From NCBI GenBank assembly GCA_948567375.1, contig OX419761.1, forward strand, positions 36,742,243 to 36,806,242: a stretch of 64,000 nucleotides of DNA, read 5' to 3'. The notes below the pieces were generated by a model. The model had not been told where the DNA came from and made no database searches. It saw nothing but the letters and a program-made list of their open reading frames with translations. The position numbers and the translations under genes were made by a program. Source of the stretch: Lunularia cruciata. Taxonomy: Eukaryota; Streptophyta; Marchantiopsida; Lunulariales; Lunulariaceae. Numbering within the stretch: position 1 is the first letter of the stretch; every line of letters starts with the position of its first letter. Of the stretch, positions 12,237 to 24,412 are shown in pieces.

Positions 12237-12299
12237 CCACACAATCCTTTGGGAGATATTGGTGATTTTTGTTATAATCCTAACATCTTACTTGCACCA

Positions 12300-12764
12300 A
12301 TAAAGGTCCTTGGAGTGGAGGACCATGGAGAATGGAAAGGGAGTTCATATTAAAACTCTCAAGTGAGTGAAATATGAATGTCTAGCATGAGCTTGGGCTT
12401 TGGTGCTTATAGTGAAATAATATAAGGTTTTTGGGAAGCTTTCTTCTCAAAGCCAACTTCTTGGAGTGTAAGCTAAGCTACCCAAGAAGCTTTGAAAGAA
12501 GCTATTAGAAGCTATTATTAGAAATTAGAAGCCTCATACTTGGCATACAAGCTAAGGTAACCGTTAACTTGGTGTGCAAGTTACTCAATCCTTGGAAGGT
12601 ATCTAGAAACTTCCCACCAAGAAGCTTCCTAAGTGATTCTAGAGCATTCTACCTAGTAGGTTCCTAGATGCTTCTAGAACATTCTTAAATTCCTAGCTAT
12701 ATTTGGCTTATTTTACTAACTCATTAGTCTTTGCTAAATTTTCTACTAGCTCTATATTAATACA
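12300..12764 (-). repeat. Chromovirus LTR, apparently solo
   Basis: Aligns end to end with the LTR at 8135-8560. No gag follows on its internal side and the primer site has decayed to ...TTGCACCAA, so it is either a solo LTR or an LTR whose interior is gone. It holds a perfect heat-shock-type trimer TTCTAGAACATTC at 12672-12684. The target duplication is unclear. Confidence 0.7.
12672..12684. promoter_or_regulatory. Perfect heat-shock element (three modules) in LTR
   Basis: TTC-TA-GAA-CA-TTC: three inverted 5-bp modules with the exact two-base spacing bound by trimeric heat-shock factor. It lies in the U3 part of the LTR, as in the other copies. Confidence 0.6.
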
Positions 12765-15470
12765 CTTGGAATCCACACAACCCAATTTAAGATATGAACT
12801 AGTAGGTTTGAATCAATTAAGCATCAAAGGTGTTTTGTCAAAGTTTGACATCAAATACAAGAGTCTTCACATGTTTCAGTATATAATTATGAGAGTACAA
12901 GGAGCTTCCTATAATCTTCACCTTTTTTGAAACATTTTGTTAAGACATTAGCTACAAATATGTTCTAAGGGATTGGGTGACCAAGGAGTTATAGCAATTA
13001 ATACCAAATAATAAGAGGAGAAGCTTCTTAAATTAGGAAGAACATCATCAAATTTAGAAGTATATATCTTATGATACAGATGAGATCAATGTGTGATTTT
13101 AATGAATTCCAAATCTCTCATCAAGATATTTTTGAAAAGATCAATATTACTATAAGTGCACAAGCATATAAGAGCTATGTGTATTGATGCCCAACCTAAG
13201 TTCTGGTATTTGAAAAAGAAAACTTGAGTCCCATCACTCAAAAAGAGACATGAGTACAGAGCTAATATAATTTATGTCTGAAATTGATATTCTTGTTCAT
13301 TAAAGACAAGAAAAAGGTGACCGCGTAAAGAACACAAAGGTTCATTAAAAGCACTTGGCAAGAGCTTTGTAACAAGATAAACCTTGATTTGAATCTATGA
13401 GTGGAAGGCCTTAATAATTAAAACTTACTATTTTTTTGGGATATAATTTTAACATTTCAAATAAAGATTGAATTTATAATGCCTTAGGTTGAAATTTAGT
13501 CTATAACAAATAACTTTGGGTGGTTTTGAGCTTGTTATATCTACTAAGTTCAATAATTACTAAGGTAGATGTATCTCTAACAAAGTTTGTACGGATAATA
13601 ATTAAAAAGCTCCAAATGTAATTACTGGATACTTAGAAGAATCTTATATTAGTGAATGTTATTTTGGAATATTTTGAATTGTAAACTCTTCTACTTTGGA
13701 CTTTACATTTTCAATTTAACTTTTATATCTAAGTTGAAAAGTTCTATTTGGTTGACCAAGTTTGATGGATGGAGGAAAATCAAGATAGGTAACTTTGATT
13801 CAAAGTCTTAAAGGTTTAAGACTTTATAGTACTTAAATTTTATTCCATGATAGAATTCTAAATTCCTAGAGAATATTTTTTGAATAACATAAATGAGTCA
13901 TGTGAGGCCAAAAATCTATGTTGTAAAGCTCTAGAGGTAGGATAATTATAACAAAGGTAATAAAGATAAAGCAAATAATTAACCAAGCTATCAAGGCTTT
14001 ACTATATTAAGTTTGTAAAGTACTTACCAAGGGATTGAGAGATATCGTTGTTAAAGAATTTAGAGTGTGGAGTGTGAGTGAGCAGAATGAAATTTCTTGA
14101 GTACTACCTATCTATTCCTGAGTAAAGTGAATTTTTTTTACTTTTGAGTATTACTATTAAAAATATATGATCTTAAATGACCTTCAAGCCTAGAGGGTTT
14201 TTATGTTGATCTTGTCAAGCTTTATCTTAAGTACCATCTTGGAAGACTTTTGATTATGAGATATATGCTATATTTGAGAAATAATTGGTCTTAAAGTAAG
14301 TATAAGGAAGTAGACCAACCCCTTGAAAACTAAAATGATTAGAGTTTTCTCTAAAATAGCTTCCCTTGTGATAGTTTGTGAAGGATTGCACATTACTTCT
14401 AGCACAATATATATAAGATTTACTCTTAGAGCCTACCTTTGGGTGAGATATAAACTTGGCACTATTTACTGTTATAAGTCCTAAATACTCCAAAGCTATA
14501 TATAAGGGTATGGTCTCTAAGGTTAGCTTGGGATCAAACTCAACCTTGGCAATAGATCTTGGGATTATTTTATATGATTATCTTCTAACCTAAGTTATAA
14601 CAAAGGTCCAAGGGTGATGTATTAAACTTTGACTTTATCCTTAAACTTAGTATTGAGTTGTGGTTCCATTATAATTACAAAATATCAATGAGCCTTAAAC
14701 CATAAGAAGTGCATAATACAAGCAAAACTCAATCAGACTCCAAGGATATTGAGCTAATAAATGGATGGAAAATTGTTAAGGATTTGAGCTAAGATGATTT
14801 ATTGTAAGTATTACTTGACTTGCAAGAGAAAGAAATTGGGTCCAAATCCAATTGTAAAGATAAGAAATATTGAACTTGTAGTGCAACCAAGGCCTTGTAA
14901 GATGACTTTTCTATCATTCAAGCTAAAACTCTTAAGATATTAAAACAACATATCATAGACTAAGAAAGCAATAAATTGAACTTTGCAATACTTCTCTAAG
15001 GCTAAATCTCCAAGACATCTCAAAGGCTCAAGACATGTCTTATTAGAAAGCTCAATGAGAGAGAATATTTCCAAATGAAAGTATGATGAGTACCTTTCTA
15101 AATATTCATTTATAAATAAATTAAACATTTAGATAAAAAGTAACTAATTACCAAAGTAATGAAGTATGTTAGAAAAATTCTTTTTTAGAGTCAAAAAGTT
15201 AAAAATAATTTCAAAGTTTGTCTTTTTACTAAAAATAGATACAACCCAAGAAAGCTTGTTGACACAAAAGTTCATAGTTTTTTCCCCAAAGAGAATCATC
15301 TTATAGTAATACTAAGTTGATATGCACTAAAATAGAAAATTGTAGTGGTCATTGTGATGCCTACATATTCATAAAAAATTATTGTTTCCTCACTTTTAAA
15401 TAAGGACATGGTAGGGTAATTGCTTGTTAGTGGAATGAAGCCTCTTAATTGAGTTTCCTTTGGAGTTGTG
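12765..15470. other. No gene recognised; decayed DNA
   Basis: About 2.7 kb of AT-rich sequence with very few CpG. Frames are all under 80 codons. Some segments (13150-14600) read like ruined coding DNA but no retroelement or host motif could be named. Confidence 0.45.
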
Positions 15471-16039
15471 TATGTACATGCAATGGGACAAAGAGAACAA
15501 GTATAAAGTTGAAGGCACTTTGAAGGAAGAATGCTAAAAAGTCAAGTCCAAAGAGTGGTTGGAGGCAAAGGAGTCAAGCTAAAAGGATCTTTGGACCCAA
15601 AAACATTCAGATCCAAATATCATACACAGATGAATGAGTCATCTCCTAAATAAAGAATTGCCACCAATGACCATTTGCATTACATTAAAGAGCATTCTCC
15701 ACACAAATTGAAAAAAATTGGCTATAAAATCAAGAGCACTTGGAGGAATTTCACTTTTTGCAAGCAATTTTAGTTTCAAAGCCAAAAAGCAAATAACAAT
15801 CCAGACCTTTGTAGTTCTTTGCAGTTTTCCACCATCCCTTGTAGTTGTTTTTTTTCAACCTTTGTACCTAATAGGCAACAATACCTAATAGGTGTTTGTA
15901 AAAAAGCCCATGAGGAAGATACCCTAAGGCAATCCTTTGTGCACTAATGGTGGATAAATGGGCAGTTTACAATAGGAGTGACCTGACCTAAAGCAAGCAT
16001 CCTTCTTTTTTATTTTCAAATTGTGAGTTGAGTGATTCT

Positions 16040-18484
16040 ACCATCATTCATGAGATGAAGAGAAGGATAGGACAATATAGGATCCAACAAGGAACTCTTG
16101 TGTATGGACTGAAGAGAATTGGAGGTATTTCCTTTATGCAAATTTTGGCACATCCAAAGGTATGACTTTAGATACAAAGTTTGTTAGAGCAAGTTCATTT
16201 GTACGCTACATGCACCAATACCATTGCACTTGCTCTAAAAAACTAACAAGGAGTTGAATGATCAAATTATAGCATCCTATGTAGAGAAGAGATCCACCAG
16301 CAGTGGATGGTGATACTTACAAGGATCTAACATGAAAGGTGATTGTCAAAGCAGTAATGAAACTATTTTGGCCAAAGAGGATAATATACCTCAACAATAG
16401 CAAGATGGTCTTCTTTGAGTACTTATACCAAGGAGAACTAGCAATTGAACAAGCATGTTCTACTTCTAGCAAGGAGCATGTGGAAGGAGTTTGAGGAAGA
16501 TGGTGGAGTGACTAACCTACTGAAATACCATTAACTAGACAAATTAGCTACAAGTGAAAATTGGCTTGGTAATATCCTCATAGATATTATACATGATAGT
16601 CTAAGTAGATCAGATAGAGAAGTATCCAAAAAAGGACTTCCAGAAATAGTGTAGAAGTTGAAACATACCAAAACTTCAAAGCTAATTTTGGAGGCCTAAA
16701 CAAAAGAATTAGGCCTTGAAAATGAAATTTTACCTCACTTCTTTTACCAATCTTCTCCTCTTGTTGAGAACTTTCCAATGGTACCTCACCCATAGTGTTT
16801 TGAGCCTCCTATAGAAAGATTCTCCAAAAATTACCTTTGGTCAAACTTTTTTGACCAACCAAATAGGACAAGGATAGACATTTCACAAATCCATGAAGCT
16901 AATATAAGGGTGTATCTTGCTGATATATCATCAATTCATGTATCTAATCTAAGTGTGTAGCTCTGTTTGAGAGGATCCTCTTTGTTCTATAATAAATACA
17001 AGGTGCTCCTTTGGGGCATTAGAGAATTTTAAGAGTTCCAATTTGGTGTGTTTCTTGGGCTGTTACACCTAGCCCTCTTTGCCACACAATTTTATATGGG
17101 GCTAAATATCTAAAAAAACAAGGAATGAAGTTTCCAAGCCACTTCCATCCAATGAAGTACTTCACCTTGTCACCACAGGAGATGTGATTATCAAGAAGCA
17201 TTGAGATGCAAATGTGGAGTACAAGTAGATTGGGATATTTGTGTTGGTGGACAAAGAAGTGATCATTGCAACAATAAAGACCAAGAAGAAGAAGATAGCT
17301 CTATCAAGCTCCAAAATCTAGCCAAGAAGGAATCCTCAAGTTATAGATGTATCTTTGGAGAAGGAGGCAAAAGACTCTAAAGACAAAGATCAATAAGATG
17401 AAGGAGACTCATTTATCATGAAAGATTTGGCCTCTAAATCCAAAGACAATGAGCAATATGAGGATACATAATCCACACCATAAGAGGAAGACCAAGGCAA
17501 AAAAGAAAAAGAATAGCTCAAAGAATCCCTCAACCTTAACAAAGAACATGAGGCCCTCATAGAAGAGAAGGTGGCGGCCAAAGTGAGACAAGGAGACGAC
17601 TTTTGGAATGAAGAACATCACAAAGCCAAAGAAGAAGAGAGTAGAGAGAGGAGAGAAGATGTGGAAGAAGAAAGTAAATATTCTCTAGTGTAGCTTAAGC
17701 CAAAGTAAGGGGAGAAGTGGTCCAAGAATAATGAGTACCAATCAAGAAAGGCATCAATTTTGTAATCCACTTGAGAGGTGTGGCCTTGGAGATGATGGAG
17801 CTCATTCTACAACAATACCAAGAAGTATACCCCAATATGGTCAATTACACCATGTTAATCCAATGGCTCTATAAGGTAATCTATACAAAGAAGAAAAAGG
17901 AAGACAGATTGAAGGAAGAGTTGGAGAAGAGCATAAACCTATACAAGGAGGACAAGGAGGAGGCAAGGAAGGTGAAAGCACTTGTGTAGGAAAAATAAAA
18001 AGCAAAGAGGGAAAACACTTTACTTGCAGCAGATCATAGCCAATACAAAAAAAAATTGGAAGTTGTATGGAGATGTGTGAGCACTTTCATTGGAGCACAA
18101 TGAATGATAGCAAGGACACAAAGAACAATTGAGGGTCAAAGATAAAGAAGTAGGGATTATTTGGGGAGAACTAGAGACCACCAAGATCAAGGTGGTCACT
18201 TTGTAAGTATAGATGTCCAAATACTAAAAGGAGGTGGCTACTAGATTGGAGAACCTAGCTAAAAAAATCAAAGAAGGAGAAGGAGGAGAATTCAACTAAT
18301 CAATTCCAAATGATGAAACAATTGAAGAAAGAAGTGGAGGCATTGCATAACCATTTGTAGGTAGAGAAGGCAAAGATCCTCAAGCAACAAGACAAGGTAT
18401 GAGATCAGTTCATGACGATGTTGGATAAAGTAGCTCAAGGAAGGATAACAAAGACAAAATTGCATGAGCTTAAGCTATAGGTCA
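16040..18484 (+). pseudogene. CC-family coiled-coil protein remnant, plus copy
   Basis: A relic with stops in every frame. The segment starting at 17735 reads VPIKKGINFVIHLRGVALEM and matches VPIKEGTHFIIHLIG of the minus copy near 40715-40760. It is followed by LQQYQEVYPNMVNYT and then a strongly charged Lys/Glu coiled coil (17880-18480, e.g. KKKEDRLKEELEKSINLYKED). The solo LTR at 16521-17067 and the gypsy element starting at 18485 both interrupt it; the frame appears to resume at 26280. No catalytic domain is visible. A structural, gag-like role is a guess from composition only. Confidence 0.55.
16521..17067 (-). mobile_element. Solo LTR with near-perfect target duplication
   Basis: 547 bp, TGAAATA...TGTTACA. 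Flanks are CCTAC (16516-16520) and CCTAG (17068-17072), four of five bases identical. Its reverse complement aligns along its length with the solo LTR at 46249-46786 (for example TTACCAAGCCAA and CTAGxTAATGGTA). The paralogous CC sequence at 3425-3490 has no insertion at this point. Confidence 0.85.
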
Positions 18485-19171
18485 TGTAACACCCATTTGT
18501 GCATGTGTGTGGTATTGTGATATTTAGTTTGGTATTACAAGTACTTGAGAGATATTATTTATATAGAGATAAAGGATAGTCTACCTTAGTCATGATTAGC
18601 TAAAGTTATTCATAGCTAAGATAGAGAGGATCTTGCTTTAGAGGAAGTAGAAAAGATAAGTACATTATTTTGGATTCTAGTGTACTGACTTGGTATTATT
18701 CCTAGGTGTTTGGCTTTGAGGAAAGAGCTGAGAACTCTTGGATCCACAAGCCTTTTTGTTTTAGATTCTTTTGTAGTCCAAGGAAAGCCCATGTGAAGGA
18801 ATCTTTGACTTAGTGGTTGGGTCAAGATAAGATCACATGCTTAAGAGAATATTCCCAAAAGTATGGATATTCTTTAGCTTTTTGACTTTATTTGACTTTT
18901 AGCCTAATAACTTGAGTTACTTCAATAATAAGTAACTTTGGTGCATAACTATTTCACAAGTATATAAACTAGGGGTGAGGACGTACTCATCATCCTTTCA
19001 TTTGTAACTATCTCTCCTCATTGAGTTCTCTAGTGAGCAATGTCTTGAGTCTTGGAGTGTTAGCCTTGGAGGAGTATGATTGATTTGGGGTTCTTTTCCT
19101 TCTTAGTCCATGGTGAGCTACCATAATAGCCATTAGAGATTCATCTTGAGTGAGAGACAAGCTTGCTCACA
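18485..19171 (+). repeat. 5' LTR of the gypsy element
   Basis: 687 bp, TGTAACACCC...GCTCACA. It matches 25592-26279 almost base for base. It contains TATATAAACTAG near 18960-18973, a likely TATA box, and the repeated-looking promoter block before it (ACTTTGGTGCATAACTATTTCAC). Confidence 0.92.
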
Positions 19172-19175
19172 TATT

Positions 19176-19192
19176 TGATTCCGTTGTTGGGG
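19176..19192 (+). other. Primer-binding site, tRNA-Asp type (decayed)
   Basis: Reads TGATTCCGTTGTTGGGG four bases after the LTR. It matches TGGCGCCGTTGCCGGGG, the common plant site complementary to tRNA-Asp, at 12 of 17 positions. Four of the five differences are transitions of the kind expected from cytosine methylation and deamination. Confidence 0.7.
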
Positions 19193-20660
19193 CCTCTCTA
19201 GAAGGCAAGATAATGTTTAGTGTATTATTCTATATTAGATTAAAGGAAGCTATGAGAGCTCACTTGGAGAGAACATTAGGGAAGGAGAGGGCAGAACTTA
19301 TGTTAGAGAACTTGGACCTATGTTTGTATAAACTATAGTTCACTATGATGTATTTGAGGTGATTTTTTACATCTTGTATACATGAGAGGATTTGGAGAGA
19401 TTGTGTGAGGTGGATATCCTTCAGTTAGCAAAATTGTGCTGACTAAAGGAAAACCCAAGTAAAAATTACAACTCCATATTGTAAACTACTTGGGTTATCC
19501 TTCAGTCAGAAAAATTGAACTTATTGTGAGAGCTACTACACACACTAAGCTAAAAAATCTAAAATTTGATAGGGTAAATTGCTCCTAAAACTGCATGCTC
19601 TCTGGAAAATTGTACAGGCCATTTCTTCATTTTTTAGTGGATAGTTTTGAAACTTTCTAAGAAAATTAATTGCCTAGTATTCTACCTTTTGGCCCAAAAA
19701 TTAGAGAAAGATCATTCTTGAGCAGAAAGAAATGAGTTCTTAAAGTGAGAGGGATGATTTTCAAACCAAATCTGAAATATGTGTGTTGAATAGAAAGATG
19801 CCTAGGCCAAATGGCTGGATGAAAAAATCTGGGATTTTGAAGGGAGGACACCCTAGGGCTATTGTCAACTATGAAAAATTTGACAGGACTGTGACATACC
19901 AGTTGAGATAATTTGTGACATTGCGAGGAGAGTTCAATTCTGCAAAGTTGAGATCACAAGCATAAGGAGTGTGAGAGCAATAAAAAAACATGTTTGAGTG
20001 TTTAGACTCATCTTGGGAACATGAAGGGTCACCAAGAGTGGAAATTGAGGCTATGCAAGGTTCCCCAAGGGTTTGAAGTGATTTTAGGAGTGGATTTGGG
20101 GAAAAGAGAGTTTAGAATAGAATTTGAAGAGAGTTGAGTGGATCCAAAAACCTACACCACTTGGAGGAAAGAGTGAATTTAAGTGTTTTTTATGTAGAGA
20201 GAAGGAATATAAGGCAAGTTCATGTCCATTGACCTTTAAGTGCAAGATATTGAGGTAAAGGAGAGGCTTACTTGACTTGGGTTTGCATGTTTGACCTTCT
20301 TCACCAAGATTGGGAGGAAGAAGATCTAAGACCAAGGAGTTGTGTGAGGTTTGTGGAGTGGAAGGACTTCCAAAAGGACATGATTATAGTGGAGTAAAGT
20401 ACTTTTGGAGACTTTGGTGAAGGATCTTGGAGAGATTGTTAGTATAGCTGCAGAAATACTACCACTTTCATCAGCTAGTTCTCAAGATTAGTGATGGATA
20501 TATCTTTCAACTTATGGATAAACTATTCATGACGGTTTGATTAATATGCACTCTAGGATTTGATATTGCTATACAAATCTTGGAGTAACTTGAACCTTTT
20601 ATATTCTCTAGGGTGGATTACTCTCAAATGGTGTTAGTCATGTACATACTCTATTAGTTA
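19193..20660 (+). other. Gypsy leader region with an extra zinc-knuckle relic
   Basis: 1.5 kb between the primer site and gag. Near its end a frame reads QKPTPLGGKSEFKC followed by FLCREKEYKASSC. The Cys spacing is CX2CX4(Y)X4C at 20184-20225, a nucleocapsid zinc knuckle with His changed to Tyr (CAT to TAT). About 120 bases on, LCEVCGVEGLPKGHDY may be a second metal-binding site. This is separate from the element's own gag knuckle at 21550-21591, so it may be part of a longer gag, a nested fragment or a captured sequence. Confidence 0.5.
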
Positions 20661-20664
20661 CGGA

Positions 20665-21700
20665 GTGAGAGAAAAGAAAAAATTTAAGAGAAAAGAGAAA
20701 GATAATGAGGGGCTAAGATGGGGAAACTTCCAGTTTTTTTTTGCCAAGGATGGAGAAGATGTGGAGGCCTTTGTGAGAGATTTCAAGAGCAATTTCATAG
20801 AAAACCATGAGAGGAGGAAGAACTCATTATTACTAGATTTCTTTGAGGATACAACACTTACATGGTATGAATCAGAATACCAAAAGAGAGAGAGAAGAGA
20901 GATAGACAAGATGAGTCTTTGGAGAGTTTGACTTCAGCACTCATTGAGAATTTTCTTCCAGATGAGAGTTATGAGATTGATGAGTGAGGTCACCTTCCTC
21001 AAACAAGGAGATGAAGAGAAGTGAGAGTTAATGTGAAAGAGTGGAGAAGTAAGGGTCCATATTTTGCATAATGTTGACAAGGGTGAGGATGATATAGAGA
21101 GTACTATGATTGGCATAGGAGCCATGTAAATTAAGAATTTTGTGGGAGGGTTGATACCACAAATAACAAGAAATGTGAGATATAAGAAACCTTCTTCCAA
21201 GGTTGAAGCTATCAAGATTGCAATTTGTATGGAGGCGAGTTTGGAAGGAGATGAGAGTAATTTGGTGGTGAAGGAGGTTGTGCATCCTCCTCAAGGCTAC
21301 AAGTATGGTGGAACTTCTGATACTTTGGTGGTAAGGGTTTCACCATGAGTAGTAGTTGTTCTGGTTTTTGCACCTCTACCAAAAGATCCACTTCAAACTA
21401 TCATAGAACAACTTGCAGTTCCCAAGATCAATGTAGTGCAACTATGGGAGAAGAGAGAGGTGGATCAAAATGTAGGGAGAGGGCCTAGGAGTTATGGAAA
21501 CTATCCATATAGATTAGGAAAACTAGCCAACAATTTCAATGATAGAAATTGTTTTGGTTGTGGAGGAAGAGGCCACATCAAAAGGAATTGCACAAATTCC
21601 ACTGACCATGGAGAAAGAGGTTATGAGAGCCAATAGAAGGAAAGAGGGAGGTATTGAAACCCAAGTGGCCCCTAATCCAAACAAAGGTAAGGAGATAGCA
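20665..21700 (+). pseudogene. Gypsy gag remnant with zinc knuckle
   Basis: Opens with a Lys/Arg-rich stretch, then FQFFFAKDGEDVEAFVRDFK and FFEDTTLTWYESEY, matching gag shell-domain patterns. After several stops the frame at 21436-21636 carries CFGCGGRGHIKRNC, an intact CX2CX4HX4C zinc knuckle. Gag would assemble the particle and bind RNA. Multiple stops and frame changes make it non-functional. Confidence 0.8.
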
Positions 21701-22103
21701 CCCATGGATGTGGTTGAAAGCAAGTATGAGAAGGAGGAGTGCTCAAACTCCAAGCGTCTTAATTTGGAGCTTTTGGCACAAGAGAAAAAGAGAGCTCATT
21801 TTGCAGAGGATGTACACTCTTCTCAAGGATTTATTCCTAGTAAGGATAATCTTATGTCTACCAAGAGCACTCACACCTCAACACCATCAACAACAAAGAC
21901 CCCAAGGAAGAAGTTGGAGATGGAAGACTTTTTATCTCAAGGCAACAATGGAACTACAATGTGTTGGAGGATGTTGGTAGTCACAAGGCTAACATCATAG
22001 TGGGCCAATTGATTACTTTGAATCCTACTTTGAGAAAGGAGCTTAGAGGTGGTTTGAGTTCTACAAGAGGAAGAAGGAGGAAAAAGCTCTAATATCAATA
22101 AGG

Positions 22104-22440
22104 GTGGTGGATGCTAAACCAACATCATGGAAGTCTTGTGAATATGCCTCTAAGATTGATATGTGGGTGAATGGTCACAACATTAATGATGCACTTGTTG
22201 ATGGAGGATCAGTAGTGAATTCTTTGTCAGAAAGGTTGATGATGAAGTTGGGTATGATACCCTTTAGACCTTCAAAATTTGTGGTGAGCATAGCAAAAAA
22301 GCTACAAGTTTGACCAGTAGGAGTGATGGATAAGGTGGTAGTTTCAATTATGGGAGTTCAAAATCTCATGACTTTCTAAGTCTTGAAGGATTCAAGCTAT
22401 GATTTGCTTCTTGGGAGGTCATGGTTGAGAGCATTATGAA
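22104..22440 (+). pseudogene. Gypsy aspartic protease, damaged
   Basis: The frame reads INDALVDGGSVVNSLSERLM, where the active-site triad has become Asp-Gly-Gly, and after a stop continues to YDLLLGRSWLR, the usual C-terminal protease signature. It lies between gag and the acidic linker at 22590-22883 that leads into RT. The stop at about 22314 splits it. Confidence 0.75.
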
Positions 22441-22589
22441 CAATGTATCAATGGCAGAAAGGATACTTGAGGATTGGGCCATCAAACCATAGAGTTATAG
22501 TTCCTATCACTAACACCACTTACACTTCATATTTAGAAACACCATCTTTTGATTATTGAGAATCAGATTCAAAAGAAGGAGCTTTAAGT

Positions 22590-23592
22590 ATGGATACAAG
22601 CATGGAAGAAGAGGCTTCTATGGAGGAGGATGAATTTGAATCTGATTCAGATGTGTATTCATTGTGTATTATAGATTTTGCACCTAAGCCAAAAGTTATG
22701 AAAGACCAAGATAAATCACCATTGACACTTGAGGAGATAGAGAGGAGGTTATCTACCATCAAGTATGGTCCAAATGTTACCAAGGAGGACAAGGTAAGAT
22801 TTGAAGAGATTTTCCACAAGTTCATCCATGTGTTTGCTTTTAGTCACAAGGATTTAAATGAAGTCACCTTGGAGGAGCACTAGAATGAGGTGGAGTCACA
22901 TGCAAGACCAGTCCGCCAAAAGCAACGTCACATTAGTCTACCAATATCTTTGGTTGTGAAGGAGGAGATTGATAAGCTCAAGGTGGCTGGATTCTTTGAG
23001 GTGGAGAATTCAATCTTTGAGGTAGAGAATTCAAAATGGGTGTCTCCAATTGTGATTGTGAAGAAAAAGAATGGTAAGCTTGAGGTATGTGTGAATTACA
23101 AGAAGCTCAATGCTATTACTAAGAAGGACTATTACTCTTTACCATTCATTGATGAGATCTTGGAGGAGGTTGTAGGTCATAAGAGGTAAAGTTTTGGAGA
23201 TGGTTATAAAGGGTATAACCAAATCAAGATTGCACCAAAGCATCAACAACTCACCACATTCACCATACTTTGCGAGACTTATGCTTTCAAGGTCATGCCT
23301 TTTGGGCTTTGCCATATTCCAACCACAATGCTCCAACAACATTCCAATGGTTCATGAACAAGGTGTTTGAACCTTTTATTGGGAAATTTGTGAGAGACTT
23401 CATTGATGACTTTTGTGTCTATGGGAGCAAGGAGAAGCACTTTGAGCACCTGATCAAGGTCTTGCAATGCTTGGATGAAGCAATTGCACCACTCAACCTA
23501 GAGAAGTGCATTTTTGGTTGTAAAGAAGGTCTATTTTGGGGGCACATCATCTCCAAGGATGTAATAGTGGATGCAGTTGATCCTAAGAAGTG
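22590..23592 (+). pseudogene. Gypsy reverse transcriptase remnant
   Basis: The linker (FEEIFHKFIHVFAFSHKDL) is followed by RT motifs: KWVSPIVIVKKKNGKLEVC, VNYKKLNAITKKDYYSLPFI, then a stop and a frame change, MPFGL, and the catalytic box FIDDF at 23399-23413 followed by CVYGSKEKHFEHL. Both catalytic aspartates survive. A 21-base unit encoding FFEVENS/IFEVENS is duplicated in frame at 22992-23033. Stops at 22881 and about 23187 and frame changes inactivate it. Confidence 0.88.
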
Positions 23593-24412
23593 AGGAAAAT
23601 CTCAGACCTTCCATTCCCTTCAAGCTTGACAAAGTATGTCAATTCTTGGGGATGGTTGGGTACTATAGGAGGTTCATCTCCTCATTTTCCAACAAGGCTT
23701 ATTCATTGATCATCTACATGAAGAAGGGTGTAGAATACATGGTAATTTGGAGGACAAGGAGGCTCTCAAAGCTTTTGAGGAGCTCAAGCAATCCCTTATT
23801 GTAGCTCCAATTGCTAAACCTGACTGGAGTAAGCCTTTCATCCTCTACACTGATGCTTCCAATGTTGCTATAGGATGCATTCTTAGTCAATTATACCAAG
23901 ATGGACATGATCATCCAATAGCTTATGCTAGTAGATAGATGGTTTTAGGAGAAAAGAACTACTCTGTTACAAAGAGAGAAAGATTAGCAGTGATCTTTGG
24001 TCTAAAGAAGTTTAGACACTACTTGATTGGAGGGAAAGACACCATTGTCATGGATCACAAGGCTTTGAAGTACATCTTCAACAAGCCTAATGTGGAAGGA
24101 AGGCTAGCAAGGTGGATGATACTCTTGTCTGAGTATGGCTCCACCATTGAGGATAGGCCAAGGAAGAAACATGCAAATGCTGATTTGTTATCTAGGGCTT
24201 ATGATCATGATGGAGAACCAATGGATGATTCCTTCTTAGATGAGGACCTCATGACAATCTCAATCACTCAAGAGGTTCCAATGGAGTATAAGGAGATTTT
24301 GTACTTTGTTACAAGAGGTAAATATCCAAAAAAGATGTATGCTAGGGAGAGGAAGGCCCTTGCAGCAAGATCTAGACCTTACACAATGGTGGAGGATATT
24401 CTTTTTCACTAA
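23593..24412 (+). pseudogene. Gypsy RNase H domain remnant
   Basis: Starts with the tether QFLGMVGYYRRFISSFS, then KPFILYTDASNVAIGCILSQ with the first catalytic Asp, a single stop, EKNYSVTKRERLAVIFGLKK with the catalytic Glu, and DHKALKYIFNKPNVEGRLARW. It ends with HANADLLSRA. Active-site residues look present, and the domain is broken by one stop (about 23936) and frame changes near its start. RNase H would remove the RNA strand during cDNA synthesis. Confidence 0.88.
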
